A DNA stretch of 16,118 nucleotides from NCBI GenBank assembly GCA_035325905.1, contig DAOKYY010000088.1:1-16118 (forward strand), given 5' to 3'. The notes below the pieces were generated by a model that searched no databases, had not been told where the DNA came from, and saw only the letters and a list, made by a program, of their open reading frames with translations. Source of the DNA: DYGX01 sp035325905. Lineage in GTDB: Bacteria; Chloroflexota; Anaerolineae; Aggregatilineales; Aggregatilineaceae. Below, one piece after another: positions 11,673 to 16,118 of this stretch; the first letter of the stretch is position 1, and each line of letters starts with the position of its first letter. The translations under genes and the position numbers were made by a program.

Positions 11673-13247
11673 TCAGAACTGGTAGCCGATCCCGTCTCCG
11701 AGTAGCGCCGGGTCCACCGGCCGGGCAGGGACGATCACCAGCAGATCGGGTGAGGGACGCGCTGCCGTGTACTGCGCGCCGAGCCGGTCAAAGGCGCGCT
11801 CGAAAGGGGTGTCGGTCTGACCGGGCAGGATCACTTCCACGAACGCGACACGCTCGGCCGTTGCAATGGCGAGCGGCGCGTCCGGGAAGCGCACGATCCC
11901 GCGCGCGCCGTAGATGTCGTACCAGTCGGCGGCGAGGATGCGCTCCTGCGTCTCGAACATCAGCACGTGGGCGACGCCGACGTCGGTCCACACGTGCCGG
12001 ATGCCGTGCGCGTCGAGAAACGCGATCAGCGGGTCGAGCGTCGCGGGCTGCCGGGTGTAATAGGGCGAGGTCCAGTCTGTGACCGGGTCCAGCCGCGCTG
12101 CGCCGAGCAAGTTGAGCGCCATGACGCTGCTCAGGATCGCGGCTGCCACGGCGCGTCCCAGTCGCGCGCTGCGCGCCAGCCTCGCCGCGATCGCCGCCAC
12201 GCCGACCGGCAAGACGCTGTGCGCCATCAGGACGTAGCGCCCGGTCGCGTCAAACCCGTGCGCGTTGAGCGCGTGGTTGCCATAGCCACTCAGCACGTAA
12301 ATCGCGGGCAGCAGCAGCGCGAACAGCGCCAGCAGCGCGCGCCCCGGCTGGCCCGGCGTGCCGCGCCCGCGCCACGCCAGCGCGATCAGCCCGACCAGCG
12401 CGCCCTGGTAGACGATCTGGAGCCACCACGTCGCGGGCCAGCTCAGCACGCGCCAGGCCGGGTCGCCGCTGACCAGACGCGGCGCGAGGTCGTAGCTCAG
12501 GTGATCGAGCACCGCCCAGGCGTTGCCCCAGGTATCGCCTTGCGAGGACAGCAGGTAGCGAAAGGTTGCCCCGCCGTGCGCGAGATTGTATGCCCAGAAT
12601 GGCAGACTCCCACCGATGAAGGCCAGCGCGGCGGCCCATCCGCTGCGCCGTAACGGTCCTCGCGCGTAGATCAGCAGCACGATTGCGACCGGCACGGCGT
12701 AAAACGCGATCAGCCACGAGATCCAGAACGCCAGCCCGCCGGTCAGCCCCAGCGCGACTAAGGCGCGCGCTCGCTGGTGGTCCGGGCACGCGGAGTCCGT
12801 GACGTAGGTCGTCAGGACGAGCAGCAGGCTGCCGAGCGCCAGCGTCTCCGCCGTCGCGCCCCACGTCTTCAGGCCAGTTACCAGCAGGTAGGCGGGGGCG
12901 AGCGCGGCCAGCAGCCCGCTCAGCGCCCCGGCTCGCGGGCCGAAGATACGCGCGCCGAGCCACCCGGTCAGCGCGATGTAGACGCCAGCCAGCAGCCAGG
13001 GCGCCAGCTTCAGCGTCACGGCGCCAGGGCCGAACAGCGCGAACAGCCCGGCCAGGAGGTACGACTCTGCCGCGCCCAGGTAAGGCTGGCCGGGGTGAAA
13101 GACCGGGCGCTCGCCGTCGAGAATGTGCAGGGCTTGCAGGCCGGCCATGCCCTCGTCGTAGTCATAGCGCCAGCCGGAGCCGATCAGCAACGCCAGGCGC
13201 AGCGCCAGGCCCGCGATCACGGCCAGCGCGATCGCGTGGCGCGTCAT
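11673..13247 (-). CDS. GT39/PMT-like polytopic glycosyltransferase
   Basis: A 524-residue integral membrane protein with about 10-12 hydrophobic segments over residues 5-430 and a soluble C-terminal part of about 90 residues. The first loop after the N-terminal helix carries the acidic motif RYDYDEGM (27-34), typical of the catalytic loop of GT-C enzymes such as dolichyl-phosphate-mannose-type (GT39/ArnT) transferases. It is followed by LDGERPVFHPGQPYLG. It probably uses a polyprenyl-phosphate sugar to glycosylate a lipid, polysaccharide or protein on the outer face of the membrane; donor and acceptor are unknown. The 13247 start forms an ATGA overlap with the preceding gene, replacing an in-frame ATG at 13397 that only reads that gene in another frame. 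The C-terminal domain (DAHGIRHVWTDVGVAHVLMF) resembles the luminal tails of this group. Confidence 0.85.
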   Translation of the reverse strand: MTRHAIALAVIAGLALRLALLIGSGWRYDYDEGMAGLQALHILDGERPVFHPGQPYLGAAESYLLAGLFALFGPGAVTLKLAPWLLAGVYIALTGWLGARIFGPRAGALSGLLAALAPAYLLVTGLKTWGATAETLALGSLLLVLTTYVTDSACPDHQRARALVALGLTGGLAFWISWLIAFYAVPVAIVLLIYARGPLRRSGWAAALAFIGGSLPFWAYNLAHGGATFRYLLSSQGDTWGNAWAVLDHLSYDLAPRLVSGDPAWRVLSWPATWWLQIVYQGALVGLIALAWRGRGTPGQPGRALLALFALLLPAIYVLSGYGNHALNAHGFDATGRYVLMAHSVLPVGVAAIAARLARSARLGRAVAAAILSSVMALNLLGAARLDPVTDWTSPYYTRQPATLDPLIAFLDAHGIRHVWTDVGVAHVLMFETQERILAADWYDIYGARGIVRFPDAPLAIATAERVAFVEVILPGQTDTPFERAFDRLGAQYTAARPSPDLLVIVPARPVDPALLGDGIGYQF

Positions 13248-14182
13248 CCCACGTCGGGCGCGGTGATGGTAAAGAGCGCGTGGCTGGCGGGCGAGGTGGC
13301 TTCGCCGAGGTAGAGCCGGACCTCGTAGCGACCTGGCGCGAAGCCGGGATCGCTGCCGACGAAGAACGACGTGCGCCCGCTGGTGGGCAGGCCCCACAGG
13401 TAGCTGCTCGTCTCGACCAGCTCGTCATCGCGGTACAGCTCGCGCCGCCAGAGGACGCCCTGCGTCATGTTCTCGAACGAGACAAACAAGTAGACGCGCT
13501 CGGTCCCGGCAGGGAAGCTGCTCGCCGGGCTGACCGGTGAAAGCGTCGCGGAGACCTCGTCATCCAGCGCGGTGATTTGCAGGCGCGCGTCCGGGCGGGG
13601 GGTGACGGCGGCCACCAGCGGGGGGGCGTTCGGCGTATAGGTCGGGAATGGCGTCTGAGTCGGGGTGTCGCCCGGCGTGGCGATGACGGTCACAATGACT
13701 GTTACCGGTGGGACAGGCGTGTTCGTCGGCAGCAGGGCGCTCTGCATCGTCGCCGTCTCGGAAGGCGGTATCACGCCGGGGCCGGTCGGGCTGGCGACGG
13801 CGGCGGGCGCGGCGGGCGTTACGATCAGGTCGAGGGGCGTCGTCGCGGCGACGGCTTCCAGCGCCAGGGCTGGCTGGCTGGGCACAGCCAGCGGCGTGCT
13901 GCCTGCTCCCCACCCGGCGATCGGGGTTTCGTCCGGGGGCGATTCCTGGCGCATGGCGCTGATGACCAGCGTGCTCGCGCAGGTGATCCCGCTGACCGCG
14001 AACAACACGAACGCGAGCAGAAACAGCCGCCACCCGCGCTGGCCTGCTTCGCGGCGGCGGCGCCAGAATACGTCGCGCCGGCTGCGTCGAAAGAGGCGCA
14101 ATGATACCACCAGCAGCAGCAGCGCAAGCGCGAACAGCCCACCGGCTGCGTAGAGCAGCGTGTCTTGGGATACTTCCGGCAT
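13244..14182 (-). CDS. Membrane-anchored protein with Pro/Thr linker and C-terminal beta domain
   Basis: A 312-residue protein of unknown function. Two membrane helices (about residues 8-29 and 52-76) are separated by a strongly basic loop (RLFRRSRRDVFWRRRRE). A low-complexity Pro/Thr/Ala linker follows (about 80-195), then a compact beta-rich domain (about 198-307). The end of that domain (FAPGRYEVRLYLGE, HALFTIT) reads like a beta-sandwich extracellular module. By the positive-inside rule the basic loop is cytoplasmic and both the N-terminus and the C-terminal domain are outside. The start at 14182 was chosen because the upstream ATG at 14219-14221 overlaps a perfect TATAAT. The gene overlaps the GT39-like gene by 4 bases, so a role in the same envelope process is inferred. 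Confidence 0.8.
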   Translation of the reverse strand: MPEVSQDTLLYAAGGLFALALLLLVVSLRLFRRSRRDVFWRRRREAGQRGWRLFLLAFVLFAVSGITCASTLVISAMRQESPPDETPIAGWGAGSTPLAVPSQPALALEAVAATTPLDLIVTPAAPAAVASPTGPGVIPPSETATMQSALLPTNTPVPPVTVIVTVIATPGDTPTQTPFPTYTPNAPPLVAAVTPRPDARLQITALDDEVSATLSPVSPASSFPAGTERVYLFVSFENMTQGVLWRRELYRDDELVETSSYLWGLPTSGRTSFFVGSDPGFAPGRYEVRLYLGEATSPASHALFTITAPDVG

Positions 14183-14219
14183 CGTAGCTAACCTATGTCT
14201 GGCGCTCCAGACCTGGTGC

Positions 14220-14246
14220 ATTATAGCACGGGCGCGCCGGTGTCAA
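14220..14246 (-). promoter_or_regulatory. Promoter of the membrane protein/glycosyltransferase operon
   Basis: On the minus strand a perfect TTGACA (14241-14246) and a perfect TATAAT (14220-14225) are separated by 15 bases, shorter than the preferred 17. The predicted transcript would start near 14213, about 30 bases before the ATG at 14182. This rules out the earlier ATG at 14221. Confidence 0.7.
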
Positions 14247-14328
14247 ACATCTGCGACGCGGTCTGTTCCCGCGAACGGATGACCTCAAACACTCGTTAAG
14301 CCGATCTATTTGGACGCCTATTCAGCCC

Positions 14329-14357
14329 TTGTCAAACCGGGCAAGGTTCACTATAAT
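14329..14357 (+). promoter_or_regulatory. tRNA-Val promoter
   Basis: TTGTCA (14329-14334, 5 of 6) and a perfect TATAAT (14352-14357) have the ideal 17-base spacing on the plus strand. The predicted start, near 14364, is just ahead of the tRNA 5' end. It is divergent from the membrane protein operon promoter, about 80 bases away. Confidence 0.8.
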
Positions 14358-14367
14358 GTGGGTCGTC

Positions 14368-14441
14368 GGGTCGTTAGCTCAGTTGGCTAGAGCGCGTCGT
14401 TGACATCGACGAGGTCAGAAGTTCGAGTCTTCTACGACCCA
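14368..14441 (+). tRNA. tRNA-Val (anticodon GAC)
   Basis: A complete cloverleaf is visible. Acceptor stem GGGTCGT/ACGACCC (14368-14374, 14434-14440); D arm GCTC/GAGC with AGTTGGCTA loop; anticodon stem CGTCG/CGACG with loop TTGACAT (anticodon GAC at 14402-14404); 5-nt variable loop; T arm AGAAG/CTTCT with TTCGAGT; discriminator A at 14441. CCA is not encoded, so it must be added by a nucleotidyltransferase. The gene reads GUC and GUU valine codons. It stands alone with its own promoter and terminator. Confidence 0.97.
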
Positions 14442-14444
14442 CAC

Positions 14445-14483
14445 AGCCGGTCGCTCATGTTTCTGAGCGACCGGCTTCTTTTT
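14445..14483 (+). terminator. Intrinsic terminator after tRNA-Val
   Basis: A perfect 13-bp stem (AGCCGGTCGCTCA at 14445-14457 with its complement at 14464-14476, 6-nt loop) is followed by TCTTTTT. It begins 4 bases after the tRNA. There is no T-run on the minus strand, so it does not look like a terminator for the converging TPR gene, which ends at 14487. Confidence 0.92.
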
Positions 14484-14486
14484 GCG

Positions 14487-16118
14487 TTATGGCCTGAACG
14501 CCGGGCAGCCGTCGCCCGCTTCCACGACCAGGTCGGCCCGCACCCAACCGGTCACAACTGAGTCCTCGACCTGAAGCCGCACGCGGAACCACCGCTGGTT
14601 ATCGTTGCCCAGGTCCTGAGCGAGCACGTCCATGCGCTGGCCCTGCATCGCGACAGAAATCTGCCGCGCAACCGCGCTCGGCTGCGTCCGCACGTTGACA
14701 TTGTCGCGCGGGAAGACGATACACAGTATCTCCGGCGTGGGCGTGATGCTCGGCGTGTAGGTCGCGGTCGGCGTGTCGGTCGGCGTCGGCGTATCGCTGG
14801 GCGTCGGCGTCCGGCTGGGGGTCCAGGTCGGCGTCGGCGTCGCGGTCGGCGTCGCCGTGTCGGTGGGCGTCGGCGTATCGCTCGGCGTGTAGGTCGCGGT
14901 CGGCGTCTCGGTGGGCGTCGGCGTCAGCGTCTCGGTCGGCGTGTGCGAGGGCGTCGGCGTGATGGTCGCGGTCGAAGTCGGCGTGTCGGTCGGCGGGTTG
15001 ACGATGGGTCCCCACGCGGGCTGGGTCGCCAGGGCAACCGCCGCCAGCACAACCAGGATCACGATCCCGCTCACCGACCAGACGATATAGCGCCGCCGGC
15101 GCATCTGTCGCACCGCTTCCTCAAGCCGCAGAATCTCGGTGCGGCGCCCCAGGATGCGGAACGGCTCGTCCTTTGCCAGCTCCAGCCAGCGTTGCGCGGC
15201 CTGCGGGTCTTCCTGGTCGAGCGCCGCCTCGACGCGCTCCAGGTGCCGAGCCAGCAGATCGGCAACGATCATCCGGTAGCGCGGGTCCTGTGCGTAGTTC
15301 CGCAGCCCGGCCAGCATGGTGCGGGCCTGGCTCAGCTCGTTCTCGTAATTCTGCGCGATCAGCGCCGAGGCGCGCTCGATGATGTGCCGCGCCTCGCCCA
15401 TGTCGGCCTCGCTTTGGCGGGCGCGCTGGAGCAGGCCGGTGATGTCCTCGTCGGTCGGGGCGAACTCCGCTGCCGTTTCCAGCGCACGGACCGCCTCGAT
15501 TGTCAGGCGGTGCTTTTCTTCGAGCACCGTCGCGGACTCCACGCGCGTCAGCGCGCCCTGCGCCTGCGAGTAAAGCTGCGCGATCAGGTTGCTGCCGCGC
15601 TCCTCGACTTCGCGCACAAGCCGTTTGAGGCGCTCGCTGCCCGGCAGAAGCTGGCGCAGGCCCGCCAGCGTGTTATGCAGCGCCTGGAGGTCGCGGGCGC
15701 GGTCCTGAAGCGAGCCGGACGCCATGTTCAGTTGCACCGTCGCCTGGTCGTATTGCTGGCGAACGCTGCGGACCAGGTCAATGCGCTCTTGCGCGAGCGG
15801 GTCGTTCGAGACGACGCGCAGCGCGCCTTCATACTTTTGCAGCGCGCCGTCCCAGTCGTCGGCGGCGAGCAGGCGGTCGCCCTCGGCCAGCAGCTCGCGC
15901 GCCAGAGACAGGTCTTGAATATCCAGCAGCGCCTGCTCGACATCCTTCCAGCTCTGGATACCGGCCCGCGCAGCCAGATCGCGCGCTTCGCGATAAAGCC
16001 GCTCCGCCTCGTCGTAGTTCCCGGCGCGGACCAGCGAGTTCGCCCGGTTGTAGGCGACGCGCGCGTCGAACGGGATGCGGTGATCCGGCACGACGCCGCG
16101 CAGCAGGTTGTCTTCGGC
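14487..16118 (-). CDS. TPR-like / membrane helix / SH3-like domain protein (5' end cut by window)
   Basis: A bitopic membrane protein of unknown function. The frame stays open to the window edge, and the first in-frame start codon inside (GTG at 16091) has no clear family start, so the N-terminus is probably missing. Numbered from that GTG: TPR-like and other helical repeats (about 8-330), beginning AYNRANSLVRAGNYDEAERLY; a basic stop-transfer stretch (MRRRRY); one membrane helix (about 335-356); a Thr/Pro linker (364-454); and an SH3-like domain (about 463-525) with VNVRTQPSA at its start and TGWVRADLVV at its end. Cys457 and Cys529 flank the SH3 domain and could pair outside the cell. The layout puts a protein-binding helical domain in the cytoplasm and a possible peptidoglycan-binding domain outside. 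It may be a scaffold between cytoplasm and cell envelope; that role is inference. Confidence 0.82.
   Translation of the reverse strand, partial: AEDNLLRGVVPDHRIPFDARVAYNRANSLVRAGNYDEAERLYREARDLAARAGIQSWKDVEQALLDIQDLSLARELLAEGDRLLAADDWDGALQKYEGALRVVSNDPLAQERIDLVRSVRQQYDQATVQLNMASGSLQDRARDLQALHNTLAGLRQLLPGSERLKRLVREVEERGSNLIAQLYSQAQGALTRVESATVLEEKHRLTIEAVRALETAAEFAPTDEDITGLLQRARQSEADMGEARHIIERASALIAQNYENELSQARTMLAGLRNYAQDPRYRMIVADLLARHLERVEAALDQEDPQAAQRWLELAKDEPFRILGRRTEILRLEEAVRQMRRRRYIVWSVSGIVILVVLAAVALATQPAWGPIVNPPTDTPTSTATITPTPSHTPTETLTPTPTETPTATYTPSDTPTPTDTATPTATPTPTWTPSRTPTPSDTPTPTDTPTATYTPSITPTPEILCIVFPRDNVNVRTQPSAVARQISVAMQGQRMDVLAQDLGNDNQRWFRVRLQVEDSVVTGWVRADLVVEAGDGCPAFRP
14736..14990 (-). 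repeat. Thr/Pro coding repeat (TPTPT-type) of the TPR-SH3 protein
   Basis: A degenerate repeat of Thr and Pro codons with interspersed Ser, Asp, Glu and Ala (units such as TPTATYTPS and TPTDTPT) encodes about 85 residues of extended linker. On the plus strand it reads as many copies of GTCGGCGT-like words. Such stretches commonly vary in copy number between strains. Confidence 0.85.

Noticed and set aside
10422..11705. 427-residue plus-strand frame opposite the aminotransferase
   Set aside because: It is antisense to a complete class I aminotransferase, rich in Arg, Asp and His, and without any recognisable motif.

Overview
This window looks like a stretch of chromosome from a GC-rich bacterium, most probably a member of the Chloroflexota (Anaerolineae-like). 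That assignment is inference. It rests on the high GC content, long TPTPT and AATEE linkers in envelope proteins, a TPR / membrane helix / SH3 protein, a PAS-GAF-HisKA_3 kinase, and the general mix of genes. Every protein gene lies on the minus strand. The only plus-strand gene is a tRNA-Val(GAC). A run of 100 Ns at 1404-1503 is an assembly gap inside a coding repeat.

Read in the direction of transcription (right to left), the layout is as follows. (a) 14487-16118: a 5'-truncated cytoplasmic helical/TPR protein with one membrane helix, a Thr/Pro linker and an SH3-like domain outside the membrane. (b) 14368-14441: tRNA-Val on the plus strand, with its own promoter and intrinsic terminator. (c) 11673-14182: a two-gene operon of a membrane-anchored beta-domain protein and a GT39-like polytopic glycosyltransferase. 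(d) 8650-11507: a two-gene operon of a class I aspartate-type aminotransferase and ATP-dependent PEP carboxykinase (pckA). (e) 7571-8365: a protein with two PRC-barrel-like segments. (f) 4878-7410: an overlapping NarL-type histidine kinase/response regulator pair ending in a strong intrinsic terminator. (g) 4177-4725: a DJ-1/PfpI-family protein. (h) 111-4033: two RbsC/BmpC-like permeases and a BMP-family substrate-binding lipoprotein, probably a nucleoside importer. No ATPase gene for it is visible.

Three gene junctions are 4-base ATGA stop/start overlaps (permease/permease, aminotransferase/pckA, membrane protein/glycosyltransferase), and the kinase/regulator pair overlaps by 38 bases. The gene content is therefore organised as tightly coupled two-gene units. 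The most coherent functional pairing is aminotransferase plus PEPCK: aspartate to oxaloacetate to phosphoenolpyruvate, an entry point from amino acids into gluconeogenesis. I found no convincing mobile element, CRISPR array or defence system. The more unusual points are the very long, repeat-built spacer in the BMP lipoprotein, the missing ATPase, palindromes placed inside candidate promoters, and perfect 13-bp hairpins that lack U-tracts at some gene ends.
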